Shown here: positions 28,029 to 36,785 of the stretch, in pieces | Layout of the letters: each line of letters starts with the position of its first letter | Numbering within the stretch: the stretch's first letter is position 1 | DNA from: Paraburkholderia hospita | Lineage (GTDB): Bacteria; Pseudomonadota; Gammaproteobacteria; Burkholderiales; Burkholderiaceae | Direction of reading: 5' to 3' | Length of the DNA stretch: 64,000 nt | Assembly (NCBI RefSeq): GCF_002902965.1 | Contig: NZ_CP026108.1 | Coordinates: forward strand, 682,001-746,000 | Notes under the pieces: generated by a model | What the model was told of the DNA's origin: nothing | Databases searched by the model: none | What the model saw: only the letters and a program-made list of their open reading frames with translations | Position numbers and translations under genes: made by a program

Positions 28029-29110
28029 GCCTGGCCCCGCTTCTTGCGGCGTGCCGCCATCTTGCCGGATGGCGTCGAGGCGGCCGGGATCTTGCGCGCC
28101 GGACCCGGTGTCCGCGCCGGGCGCGTCGCGGCGGACTTTGCGCGAACCGGTCGCGCCTCGTGCGTATCGGCCTCGCGCATTGCCGCGAGCTGCTGCTGCA
28201 GCGTCGCGTTCGTCGCCTGCACGGCATCGAGGCGCCCCTGCAGCACCCCCGCCTGGTGGCGTGCGTCTCCGAGCTGTGCCTGCAGTGCCTCGACCGCGCG
28301 ACGATGGTCGGCCTCGCGCCGGTCGGCCCGCTTCGAGGTCTCGTCGACTTCCTTCTGCAGCTTCACGGCGGCACCCCGCTCGCGATCGATCTCGAGCAGC
28401 GCCCGCTTCTCGGTCGCACGCAGGCGCTCCTCCGCGCGCTCCGCCGTCTCGCGCAGCTTGTCGAGATCCCGTGAGAAGCCTTCTCGCACCCTGGCGAGTT
28501 CACGGTCGCGCTCCGCCGCCCCGGCCTTCAGTCGTGAGATTTCGGCGTCCAGCGCCTTACGCGCCGCGTGCCCCTCGGCCTGCGCCTTCTCCAGTTCGCG
28601 GACCTCGACCTGCGCGGCGAGCAGGGCGGCCGTGCGCTGCTCGAGCGCGGTTTCCGTCCGCTCCAGTTCGCCGCGCGCGGCCGCAACACGCTGTTCCGCT
28701 TCGGTGCGCTCGCCCTCCACTTCCGCGCGCAGCGCCTCGAGCTCTGCCTGTGCGGAGGCGGTCGCGCGCGTCCACAGCGTTGCGACGAGCTCGCCGGCCG
28801 CGGCGCCGAGATCGGCCGGCAGGTCCGGATGTTCGATGCGCACGCGGCTCTTTTCCCGGAGCTCCGCCCAGAACTCGCCGAGCACCGACGCGGGCGTGCC
28901 CATGCTGCCGCGCTTCACCAGCTGGTACAGGCGGTTCGCAGTCGGCGTCTGGCCGAAGCGGAAGAACAGCAGCGCGCACACCTCGCGGTACAGCTCGCGC
29001 GTTTTCGGGAATTCGGCTTTCAGGCGGTCGATGTCGGCCGCAAGGCGCGCCTCATCGGACGGCAGATCGGGTGGAATGGCGGACGAAACAGCGGACAGAT
29101 CACCGGACAT
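28025..29110 (-). CDS. KfrA-like DNA-binding coiled-coil protein
   Basis: A 361-residue protein. Residues about 15-120 form the KfrA-type N-terminal DNA-binding domain (REVCALLFFRFGQTPTANRLYQL, VLGEFWAELREKSRV), about 120-310 a long coiled coil rich in Glu/Arg/Ala, and the tail is Pro/Ala/Lys-rich and basic. KfrA proteins bind their own operator, repress transcription and support plasmid segregation. The ATG at 29110 gives the domain-start context SGDLSAVSS; the frame upstream encodes only repeated Ser-Ile from a hexanucleotide repeat. It heads a three-gene operon, divergent from the integrase at 29337. Confidence 0.82.
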   Translation of the reverse strand: MSGDLSAVSSAIPPDLPSDEARLAADIDRLKAEFPKTRELYREVCALLFFRFGQTPTANRLYQLVKRGSMGTPASVLGEFWAELREKSRVRIEHPDLPADLGAAAGELVATLWTRATASAQAELEALRAEVEGERTEAEQRVAAARGELERTETALEQRTAALLAAQVEVRELEKAQAEGHAARKALDAEISRLKAGAAERDRELARVREGFSRDLDKLRETAERAEERLRATEKRALLEIDRERGAAVKLQKEVDETSKRADRREADHRRAVEALQAQLGDARHQAGVLQGRLDAVQATNATLQQQLAAMREADTHEARPVRAKSAATRPARTPGPARKIPAASTPSGKMAARRKKRGQA

Positions 29111-29144
29111 GGAGATGGAGATGGAGATGGAGATGGAGATGGAT
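29109..29144 (+). repeat. Hexanucleotide tandem repeat at the KfrA-like start codon
   Basis: Five copies of atggag followed by atggat. On the coding (minus) strand this is catctc repeated directly upstream of, and touching, the ATG at 29110. It occupies the ribosome binding region. Changes in copy number could alter spacing between promoter or ribosome site and start codon. Confidence 0.85.
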
Positions 29145-29210
29145 AGACGTTCAGATAGATTAATAATACAACGTAAAACGCATAATATCCAATTACATAA
29201 CGCCAGTAAT

Positions 29211-29240
29211 TTGACATTAACCCCATAATGTCGAAATAAT
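29211..29240 (+). promoter_or_regulatory. Integrase promoter overlapped by an operator-like inverted repeat
   Basis: TTGACA at 29211-29216 and AATAAT at 29235-29240 form a sigma-70-like promoter with an 18-base spacer, reading toward the integrase at 29337. Within the spacer, GACATTA (29213-29219) and TAATGTC (29226-29232) form a perfect inverted repeat around ACCCCA. A repressor bound there would block the promoter. The divergent KfrA-like protein is the natural candidate. The whole 29145-29240 interval is AT-rich compared with its surroundings. Confidence 0.6.
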
Positions 29241-29336
29241 TGGGGCAACGGGCTGCTGTCCAATCTGCCAGGGACAGATGGCGGCCGGCCTGCTCCCGGA
29301 AACGCTCACCCTTCCCGAAAAAGCTCACCTTTTTTC

Positions 29337-30599
29337 ATGCCGCCCTCGCACAACCTGGTCGCGCTGCACCCCGCCCCACTCGAGGCACTCGCCATTCCCG
29401 CCGAGCTCGACGGCCGCGCGGGGACCAACCGCGCAACGGGCAGCCACGCGCAGATTGCGGCAACGAATGATCTCGATGCCATCCGTGCGTGGCTTGCGCG
29501 CTTCGCCGTCAAGCCGGCGACCTTCGACAGCTACCGCAAGGAGGCCGAGCGGCTGCTGCTCTGGTCGCTGGTGGAGCTGGGCAAGCCGCTGTCGTCGCTC
29601 ACACACGAGGATTGCCTGCGCTACCGGCACTTCCTCGCGGATCCGCAACCTGCGGCAACGTGGGTCGCGGGCGGCGGTGCGGGCGGCGGCCGCAAGCATC
29701 CACGGGGCGACGCCCGCTGGCGGCCCTTTCACGGCCCGCTGTCGCCCACCAGCATCCGCCAGGCGATGGTGATCCTGAATGTGCTGTTTTCGTGGCTGGT
29801 GCAGGCCGGCTATCTCGCGGGCAACCCGCTCGCGCTCTCGCGCCAGCGCACCCCAAAAGCCGCCCCGCGCATCACCCGCTATCTGGAGCCCGGCCTGTGG
29901 CAGGAGGTCAAGGACTTCATTGCGTCGATGCCGCAGGAGACCGCCCGGGACCGCGCGCACTATCATCGCGTGCGATGGCTGTTCACGCTGCTGTATCTGG
30001 GCGGGCTGCGCATCGCCGAGGCCGGCGGCAATTCGATGGGCCAGTTCTTCGTGCGGCGCGACGCCGACGGGACGATGCGCTGGTGGCTCACCGTGCACGG
30101 CAAGGGTGACAGGGACCGCCTCGTGCCGGCAACCCGCGAACTGATGACGGAACTGTCACGCTACCGGCAGCACCTGGGGATGACGGCCCTGCCCTCACCG
30201 AACGAGACGACGCCGCTCGTCCTCCCCATAGGAAGTACGGCGGGACGAACCGCAGGACGCACAACGGGACCGGACCGGACGACAACTGAAGGCCCGTCAC
30301 GCCGGCCGCTGACCCGGGCCGCCCTGCACACGATCGTCAAGGATGTCTTTGCGGGTGCCGCCGGCCGGCTGCGCGAACGCGGCGAGGCCTTTGCGGCCCG
30401 CGCGGACCTGCTCGACCAGGCCTCGGCGCACTGGCTGCGGCACAGCGCCGGTTCGCACATGGCCGACAATCAGGTCGATCTGCGCCTGGTGCGTGACAAC
30501 CTCGGTCACGCGTCGCTGACCACGACGAGCCTTTACCTGCACGTCGACGACGATCGCCGCCATCACGAGACCGACGAGAAGCATCGCATCGACTGGTGA
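29337..30599 (+). CDS. XerC-type tyrosine integrase
   Basis: A 420-residue recombinase. A SAM-like core-binding domain lies at about 45-165 (FDSYRKEAERLLLWSLVE, SIRQAMVILNVLFSWLV). The catalytic domain at about 180-400 has Arg in YLGGLRIAEAG, Lys in VHGKGDRDRL, His/Arg in AHWLRHSAG, His in LGHASLTTT and Tyr in SLYLHVDD, so it should be active. A dead fragment of a close relative lies at 6826-7230. It is divergently transcribed from the KfrA-like operon across a shared regulatory region. Such integrases act on plasmid dimers or move the module itself. Confidence 0.9.
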   Translation: MPPSHNLVALHPAPLEALAIPAELDGRAGTNRATGSHAQIAATNDLDAIRAWLARFAVKPATFDSYRKEAERLLLWSLVELGKPLSSLTHEDCLRYRHFLADPQPAATWVAGGGAGGGRKHPRGDARWRPFHGPLSPTSIRQAMVILNVLFSWLVQAGYLAGNPLALSRQRTPKAAPRITRYLEPGLWQEVKDFIASMPQETARDRAHYHRVRWLFTLLYLGGLRIAEAGGNSMGQFFVRRDADGTMRWWLTVHGKGDRDRLVPATRELMTELSRYRQHLGMTALPSPNETTPLVLPIGSTAGRTAGRTTGPDRTTTEGPSRRPLTRAALHTIVKDVFAGAAGRLRERGEAFAARADLLDQASAHWLRHSAGSHMADNQVDLRLVRDNLGHASLTTTSLYLHVDDDRRHHETDEKHRIDW

Positions 30600-30753
30600 C
30601 GCCCGCCCTGCCCGGATTCTGTCAGGCGGCCGGTCAACGTTCCACCCCACTTTTCCGTTATATAGGGCACCCGGTACGATCCGATATTCAAACCGCATCG
30701 CGTATGCAAAAATCCGTGTGACGCACCCCGAAGCGTTGACTGCCTGACCGCCC

Positions 30754-31023
30754 ATGGAAACTGTTGAACTCGAACCCCAGGTGCTTTCCGACCGCCGCGG
30801 CGTGGCGTTCGGTCTCGTGCGCCCGAACGGCCCGGTTGAATGCGTGATCACGATCGCGACACTGGAAGCGTATTTCTGGCTCGAACCCCGGGCCAGCGAC
30901 GCCCGCATCCTGAAGACCTTCCGCGATGGGTACGGGCGCATCCGCGCGATTGCCGAGCGCAGGCTGCTCGCCCATCCGGCCACGCGCCTCGAACTGACGT
31001 CGGACGATTTCGCGCGTCCCTGA
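30754..31023 (+). CDS. DUF1488-family protein
   Basis: An 89-residue protein starting METVELEPQVLSDRRGVAFG. The order of a short beta-sheet (FGLVRPNGPVECVITIATLE), a helix with Phe/Trp, and a C-terminal helix ending in LTSDDF matches the small DUF1488 family common in Burkholderia. Its function is not known. ATG at 30754 is the frame start and the gene looks complete. Confidence 0.6.
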   Translation: METVELEPQVLSDRRGVAFGLVRPNGPVECVITIATLEAYFWLEPRASDARILKTFRDGYGRIRAIAERRLLAHPATRLELTSDDFARP

Positions 31024-31386
31024 CGGCTTCACCACAGGTCCGGCAATCCGAATGACCACGATCAGCATACCGAACCATCTCTCCCGCCATTGAGGATTGT
31101 CGCTGACGCGAAATGGTTAGCACGCCCGGATACGCCTCGCGAGTTCGTGAGGGGGAGCGGGTAGTCAGCCGTCCCGGCAAGGCCCGGTTCCGGCCTCCTG
31201 ACTTCGGTCGCATCGCCTTGCAGATGGCTGTTTTTACGTAGGCGCCGTCGTGACAGTCAAAGCCCACAAACCTCGTGTGGCGAAAATGTCAAAATCCAAT
31301 GGTCGCATTTTTGAAATGTATTTTTTGAGTGCCACCATAGGACAACGAGCCTTGAATCAGGTTTGCAGGCAAACAGGGGGCATCTC

Positions 31387-31719
31387 ATGGGCAGCGCGCT
31401 GGTTTGGGCAGCGATCCCTCACAACGGCGATGGGGTCGTGTTCCAGGTTCGCGTGATTCGCGGACTTCAACGTTTTCATATCCCACGCCGGGTGCTTGAG
31501 GAGGCTTTCGACCTGCCACCTCATGCATCGGATGCAGGGCAGCTCGAACTCTTTTATCGGCTCGCGACCCACACCCTGAGCCGGGCCATGCACAAACGTC
31601 CGATCGCGGGCGCTGACACTGCTGCATTTCAGACTTTGGATTTCGCCCCTGTCGTGGAGGTAGCACAGGGCGCAACGGCGCTCCCGTCGGAAACGCAAGG
31701 CTATCTGGCTTCAAACTGA
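31387..31719 (+). CDS. Hypothetical protein, 110 residues
   Basis: The product begins MGSALVWAAIPHNGDGVVFQ, continues VRVIRGLQRFHIPRRVLEEA and FYRLATHTLSRAMHKRP, and ends PSETQGYLASN. The layout resembles DUF1488-like proteins in its central 'F-x-I-P-R-x-V-L-E' element, but the match is weak. ATG 31387 was preferred to 31363 because the preceding residues are not coherent. No partner genes. Confidence 0.5.
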   Translation: MGSALVWAAIPHNGDGVVFQVRVIRGLQRFHIPRRVLEEAFDLPPHASDAGQLELFYRLATHTLSRAMHKRPIAGADTAAFQTLDFAPVVEVAQGATALPSETQGYLASN

Positions 31720-32085
31720 AGCGCTGTGACGGGTGAGAACCGTCGTTGGAGTGCGGGAAAGTCGAACGTATCGCGTTCACGTATGGGTAACGCGCACAAC
31801 GTTTGGCAGCGCATTCCGCCATCACTACACGTCGGGCTCGAAAAAAAGCCCAACGTCCTGTCGGGACGGTGGGCCTCAACACGCACCAAAAGTCAGGGAT
31901 CACCGCTATAACTTCTGGAACCTTGAACGTTACATTACAGCGTGCTGTCTATCAATCCGAACATACAAAAACAACGATGGGGTTATGCCTTATCAGGATG
32001 TTGCGTCAACAACCGATCTGATCAGGCAACGCTGCCGATCGGATGTTACGCACACCGGACCACTCATGCGGCATTCACGGCATCG
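31720..32085. other. No supported gene
   Basis: Short frames only. The interval lies between the hypothetical gene at 31387 and the 3' end of the group II intron remnant. Confidence 0.45.
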
Positions 32086-32199
32086 CCGGGTAGCAGCGGC
32101 GCATTGCTGCGCCGCCGCCCCCTCAGAACGGAGCGTGCAAGTTTCCCCGCACAGTATGTGGGTAAGCACATTCCGCACTCCGCTCAAGCTTTTCAAAGC
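32086..32199 (-). ncRNA. 3' RNA part of a group II intron remnant
   Basis: On the minus strand the DNA after the HNH fragment contains the block ...ggggaaacttgcacgctc, cgttctgaggggg and a GC-rich hairpin, and ends in ctacccgg at 32093-32086. This is the pattern of the intron RNA downstream of a group II intron ORF (domains IV-VI, with the intron end near CTACCC). The 5' two-thirds of the intron are missing. Confidence 0.6.
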
Positions 32200-32400
32200 C
32201 TATAAGGAATAAGCCGGTTCCACAACTGAGTGTCTGAGAGCACGCGCGTTCCGGTGGCAGTCCGGATGTAGCATCTTCAGGTTACCGACCGCATCCGTGC
32301 CACCGTCGATTTTACGAATCTCGTGGAACAGACGCCACCCACTGGATTTCGTAATCATCTGACAGCAAACTGGACAGGCCCGGTCCTGTGCGAGCCACAA
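32200..32400 (-). pseudogene. HNH-endonuclease end of a group II intron-encoded protein
   Basis: Sixty-six codons starting at a codon for LWLAQDRACPVCCQMITKSS and continuing with GWRLFHEIRKIDGGTDAVGN and LKMLHPDCHRNARALRHS. These carry the CxxC, the His cluster and the LHPDCH motif of the C-terminal En/HNH domain of group II intron reverse transcriptases. The reverse transcriptase and maturase parts are absent. It directly abuts the 3' end of the HU gene. Confidence 0.8.
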
Positions 32401-32405
32401 CCGGA

Positions 32406-32651
32406 TCAGCCGCGTCCGGCCTCGGTTTTCACTGCCGGAATGGTGATGGTCTCGCCCGTCGACGGATTGCGACCCATGCGTTCGGCGCAGGCGCCGGTCG
32501 AAAAAGAACCGAAGCCGATCAGCTGAACGGTATCGCCACGCGTGACCGCCGCCGTCACGGCCTCGAGAATGGCATCAATGGCTTCGCCCGTGCTGGCCTT
32601 GCTTTCACCCGTGCCGGCGGCAACCGCATCGATGAGTTCCTGTTTGTTCAT
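32406..32651 (-). CDS. HU-family DNA-binding protein, C-terminally truncated
   Basis: An 81-residue product starting [20 protein letters not shown]. It has the normal HU helices and the arm segment [20 protein letters not shown], including the GRNPxTGE arm tip. HU proteins are about 90 residues and end with the helix ...FTAGKAFKDAVN. Here the sequence changes after IPAVKT to EAGRG and stops, at the junction with the group II intron remnant. The last helix that packs against the arms is missing, so folding or dimer stability may suffer. It lies divergent to the SET-domain gene. Confidence 0.8.
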   Translation of the reverse strand: MNKQELIDAVAAGTGESKASTGEAIDAILEAVTAAVTRGDTVQLIGFGSFSTGACAERMGRNPSTGETITIPAVKTEAGRG

Positions 32652-32970
32652 GTGTGAGCTCCGTCTGAGAAAAATGCCCGCGCATCGCGGGACAGGACCC
32701 ACCCTTTCGCAGCTGTACCGCACCCGGCAACCCGCCAGGCTCCAGAAAGACATTGCCGCGCTTTCCGGGCGTTGCGTATCCTTGCGCGAGCGATCCAGTG
32801 GTCACTCCTTGTTGGCGGGGTTTGGCGAAGCTGGGCAAGCGTGGATGAATCCCAGACCGTTAGTTGCGGGCAACAAAATTTGAATCGTTGAATACGCACG
32901 ACGGCAGCGATATGCTTCGCACCTAAACGGGAATGACGAAGACAGAGACGTATCGAAGGGAAACGAAAAC

Positions 32971-33408
32971 ATGCGACTGCGACGTATCACCGCACGACGT
33001 TCCTCCGTGCATGGCACGGGACTGTTTGCGCTTCAGCCAATCGCCGCAGGCGAGCGGCTCATCGAGTACAAGGGTGAAGTGACCAGCTGGCGGCGGGCAG
33101 CGGCACGCCAGCGATCGGAGGCCGGCCATACGTTCGTGTTCGGTCTGTCTGACGGTCGCGTCATCGATGGCAGCCGCGGCGGGAACAGCGCCCGTTTCCT
33201 GAACCATGCGTGCGCACCCAACTGCGAGGCGATCGAGACAGGCGATCGCGTCTTCATCCACGCCCTCACCGGCATCAGGCCTGGCGATGAACTTTTCATC
33301 GACTACGGTCTCGCGATCGACGGCGAGATGACCGAAGACATCCGTGCGCAGTACGCGTGTCATTGCGGCCATTCCGCCTGCCGCAGATCAATGCTTGGCA
33401 GTGCATGA
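32971..33408 (+). CDS. SET-domain protein lysine methyltransferase
   Basis: A 145-residue protein. SET signatures are clear: GTGLFALQPIAAGERLIEY at the start, RFLNHACAPNCEA (the NHS-x-PNC pseudoknot), ELFIDYG (the catalytic Tyr motif), and a post-SET CHCGHSAC zinc site. The family transfers a methyl group from S-adenosylmethionine to protein lysines. The bacterial target is unknown; in chlamydiae a SET protein acts on histone-like proteins. The HU gene lies 320 bases away on the other strand. The ribosome site is gaaggg upstream of ATG 32971. Complete by length. Confidence 0.9.
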   Translation: MRLRRITARRSSVHGTGLFALQPIAAGERLIEYKGEVTSWRRAAARQRSEAGHTFVFGLSDGRVIDGSRGGNSARFLNHACAPNCEAIETGDRVFIHALTGIRPGDELFIDYGLAIDGEMTEDIRAQYACHCGHSACRRSMLGSA

Positions 33409-34183
33409 CCGCGACGTAAGTGCAGCGTTGCCCACACGCATATGGCCCACTGCATGACGATTCCTGGCTTGTGTAAGTCGGCAGCACTTGTTTGCATTTT
33501 GCGCTCCCAGCAGACGTGCGTCGCTGGGCACGTACCGTTGGTTGTCGTCAGATCCGCAACGGACGGTATGGGACGTCGGGCAAACGCTCGACATCTCCAC
33601 TCAATGACAAAACATCGGCCTCAGCGGTCGTTGGTCCCTCAGGGGTTCAATGGCTGAATTGGGTTCCTCAGCTGACGATGGGCGCCAATTCGGGTGGACG
33701 GCCGCTTTGACCGTCGCCGAGCGGCAGTACACGACCCAGAAGGGACAGCGCACATTCCTCGAAGCGGTCACTCAATGTGCCGCTGCAGGTGGTGCCTATT
33801 CAACGCATCAAGAAACGAACCGGGCACTGGTTTGATCTCGCCTTCAGGCCCCTACCACATGAATCTCCGTATCAGGCTCGGTGATACGCAGAGAGTCAGC
33901 CGCGCCGGCCTGGAGCATTGTTAGCATCCAACCGACTTGCAAAGTCTCGCCGGAGCGAAATCGTTCACGGTCCGAGACACGTTGCTCGGAAAATCGCTTC
34001 AACCAACTGATTTCCTATGCGGCAATCGCACAATCGGAAACCTGAAATTGGAACTCCGGATGATCAAACTTTTTGCAATCGACGGTTCTATGAACGGAAC
34101 CGTTTGGCTGCTGCTGCGCAGCTTGCCCCGAGCCGGCCGACCGAAATAGTGCCTCCTGCATTTCAAGAGTGGCACTGCGCATG
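33409..34183. other. No supported gene
   Basis: About 775 bases with only short shadows on both strands. It is the intergenic region between the convergent SET and histidine kinase genes. I see no repeats or RNA genes. Confidence 0.5.
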
Positions 34184-35782
34184 CTAGTGCTCCCGGTGGG
34201 TGGGCAGCGTGAAGTGAAAAATGGCACCTCGGGGCAGATTGGCGGTCACCCACAACCGCCCCCGATGGGCCTCGATGATCGACCGGCAAATCGACAGTCC
34301 CATCCCCATCCCGTGCACCTTGGTCGTAAACTGCGGTGTGAATATCAGATCGACAGCGCTCGGGTCGACACCCCTCCCCACGTCTTCGACCGACACCATC
34401 AGACTGCCGGAGTCGTAGACTTTCGACCTTAAGGAAATTACCCGGTCCCCATCTTCAGTGGCCATTGAATCGATCGCGTTCGTGATCAAATTCACGAGCA
34501 GCTGCTGCAGCTGAACCTGGTTGCCCTCTATCGGTGGGAGCGATTGGTCGTAGTCGGTTTGAACCGCTACCCGATGCGTCTGCAGGTCGTCGCGCACGAG
34601 CGCCAGAGCTTCGCGGATCAGATTGTTGACGTCGAGCGAGGTCCGGGTTCGCGCATCCCTCTTGAAGAGCGTCCGAATATTCTCGATCACCGCGCCCGCA
34701 CGGTGCCCGTCTTTCACGATCAGCTGTAATCCGGCTTTGGCCTCATCGATGTTGGGCGTCGCGCAATCAAGCCAGCGCAGGGTCGCACTGGCGTTCACAA
34801 TCATCGCCGACAATGGCTGCTTGATCTCGTGCGCAACGGTGGCTGCGACCGCGTCCCCCGTCAGCAGACGCGCCTCGCGCTCCCGGCGTTGGGCAAGGAC
34901 TGCGCGCAGCAGTTCACCGTATAGCATCGTCACTTCTTTTATCAGGATGAGCAGCACAAAGCTGCCGGAAAGCACGCCGTAAACTCGCCCGGCATACCAG
35001 CCGACGCTAAAGCGGTACGGGATGGGAAAGGCGGTGAGGGAGATCTCGATGATGTATGCGAACAAGACCAACATCAGCCAGAGATCGAGCACCGAGCGGT
35101 GCCGCAGCCATAGCAAGACAAGCGCGCCGACGAATAATGCCGCCATCGGTCCGACCACGTAGTACCAGAGAGAGGAAACCTGCGCCGTGTCGAGCATGAT
35201 GCGCGGGAGGAGCGCATGGCCTGTTGTAACGAAAACTGTTGCGCAGCAGACCACCGCAGTAACTGATCCGACAGTCGTAAGGACCCTCGATCGAATGGAG
35301 CGTGGCGACAGCCACTCCATTGGATCGGCATCCTTCAGCAGTATATAGACGATCGCGAACAGGGCGAAGCCCACGTGTGACAGGACATAGAGCCAAACCG
35401 TACTCTGGAGGCCGCCGCCAAGGCCGCCCTCCGGCGCCAATACGCCTGGAAATGTGAGCGTCCAAGGAATTGCGATGAGCGCCGTCAGGAAATAGCCACT
35501 CGCCAGTGCGAGGAGCGCATGCGAGCGTAGGACGGAAAACTGCGAGAAGAGCAGGGCTGCGGTGATAGAGTCGATGACGAAAATCGCAGTGCCGTAGGCG
35601 GGTACAAAGGCGTCAACCCGCCTCAGCGGCAGGCCCGAGAGCGGGCCTGCCAAGATGACAAAGACAACGAGCAGCACTAGCACAACGCAAAGCGCGAACC
35701 GCCTTTGACCGACGCTGGGGGAAAGATTCGAGAGTACAAACTCATGCGCCTGCAATCCGGCCGCTGACCTTTCCATGAACAT
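34184..35782 (-). CDS. MASE4-type membrane sensor histidine kinase
   Basis: A 532-residue protein from ATG 35782, preceded by gaggcg. Residues about 25-290 hold eight predicted membrane helices in the style of the MASE4 sensor domain (VPAYGTAIFVIDSITAALLF, ALLALASGYFLTALIAIPW). The HisKA H box is TVAHEIKQPL, and the HATPase domain has N box NLITNAIDSM, G1 VEDVGRGVD and G2 GMGMGLSI. It should phosphorylate a partner regulator, but none is adjacent. The signal sensed is unknown. Intact; the longer frame to 35818 is not needed. Confidence 0.88.
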   Translation of the reverse strand: MFMERSAAGLQAHEFVLSNLSPSVGQRRFALCVVLVLLVVFVILAGPLSGLPLRRVDAFVPAYGTAIFVIDSITAALLFSQFSVLRSHALLALASGYFLTALIAIPWTLTFPGVLAPEGGLGGGLQSTVWLYVLSHVGFALFAIVYILLKDADPMEWLSPRSIRSRVLTTVGSVTAVVCCATVFVTTGHALLPRIMLDTAQVSSLWYYVVGPMAALFVGALVLLWLRHRSVLDLWLMLVLFAYIIEISLTAFPIPYRFSVGWYAGRVYGVLSGSFVLLILIKEVTMLYGELLRAVLAQRREREARLLTGDAVAATVAHEIKQPLSAMIVNASATLRWLDCATPNIDEAKAGLQLIVKDGHRAGAVIENIRTLFKRDARTRTSLDVNNLIREALALVRDDLQTHRVAVQTDYDQSLPPIEGNQVQLQQLLVNLITNAIDSMATEDGDRVISLRSKVYDSGSLMVSVEDVGRGVDPSAVDLIFTPQFTTKVHGMGMGLSICRSIIEAHRGRLWVTANLPRGAIFHFTLPTHREH

Positions 35783-36030
35783 ATTCGCCTCACGTCGAAA
35801 GCCCGCTCTGGGCGGCAATTTCGAGTTCGCCGGCCTCTAATTCGAAATCAGACTTCCAGAACGTGGTACCTTTCCTACCCACCATTTGCCCGACGGATCG
35901 TCCGATCTCACTAGCCCGAAGTCGCATGGCGCCTCGACCCCAGTCTAATGCTAGCGATTACTTTCGCCAATGCCGGCACGACGCGAGTGCAATTGAGCGA
36001 TATGGACGTCTCTCTGATCTAACCCTGCCG
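35783..36030. other. Intergenic region upstream of the MASE4 kinase
   Basis: No gene seen. It separates the kinase start from the degraded gene at 36031-36557. Confidence 0.4.
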
Positions 36031-36557
36031 AAAGATGCGCCGCCCACTAATGAAGTTGAGTGGAAAAGACCCCGGATGCGTCCCGAAGGGAGGGCGATGT
36101 CCATTCCTTCGGAAAATACGTCGGCTCCGGACGCCTGCCAGACCAGATCGCCATGTAGTGACAGGCGTGCAATTTCCAGTTCCCCGTGCGAAATGAGGGC
36201 AGCCCGCTCGCTGTCCCAGTAGACACAAAAGCGCGTCGCGGTATCGACCCGAGTTGATCAGATTAACTGATAGGGTCACACCAACGACATGCACGCCAGA
36301 TGATCACCGACAGCCAAGTAAACTTTGTCGTCAATCACCAACGCTGAACGCTCATGCACCGCGGAGCATCCTCCACCGGCACCAGCGACCGTAATGCCGC
36401 TGCCGTTTAACTCGACACCATGGATAGACGTCAGCGAGCCGTTCGTAAGACGCACTTCAAGCGGGTACGAATGCACATTGTCTTGTGACTCGAACGAGTA
36501 TGTTGGCTCATTCACAACTCTCAGCGAGCCATATTGCGAGTCTATTTTCGTATGCAC
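36031..36557 (-). pseudogene. Conserved hypothetical protein with two in-frame TGA codons
   Basis: From ATG 36557 the frame reads MHTKIDSQYGSLRVVNEPTY, FESQDNVHSYPLEVRLTNG, VIDDKVYLAVGDHLACMSL. Two TGA codons follow in the same frame (36276-36278 and 36258-36260), after which it continues STRVDTATRFCVYWDSERAA, ISHGELEIARLSLHGD and DVFSEGMDI. I recall relatives reading '...YQLIW' at the second TGA, so a Trp codon became a stop. The 3' limit is approximate. It is a small beta-propeller-like conserved protein of unknown role, now non-functional as written. Confidence 0.65.
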
Positions 36558-36785
36558 TCTCCGTTCTCATTTGCTGATCAGGAGGTCGCCGTCTCGGGGC
36601 GATTGTCAGCGAATTCAGCGGCGACGTCGAACGGCCGCTCCTGGCCGATCACGGTCCGACGAAGGAGGGACTCGGTGAGCCAACGGCAATGCTGCATGCA
36701 AACGGCATAAGCAGACCCATTCCGGCATACACAGCTTCTCTAACACGACGGCCGCTCGTGAGAAACATTAAAGTCGCGCTGGTTT

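Noticed and set aside
29109..29144. CRISPR-like repeat
   Set aside because: The unit is six bases, without spacers; it is a simple tandem repeat.
27069..29228. 719-codon frame on the plus strand opposite the KfrA-like operon
   Set aside because: Very Arg/Ser/Ala-rich, no domains, and it contradicts three coherent minus-strand genes.
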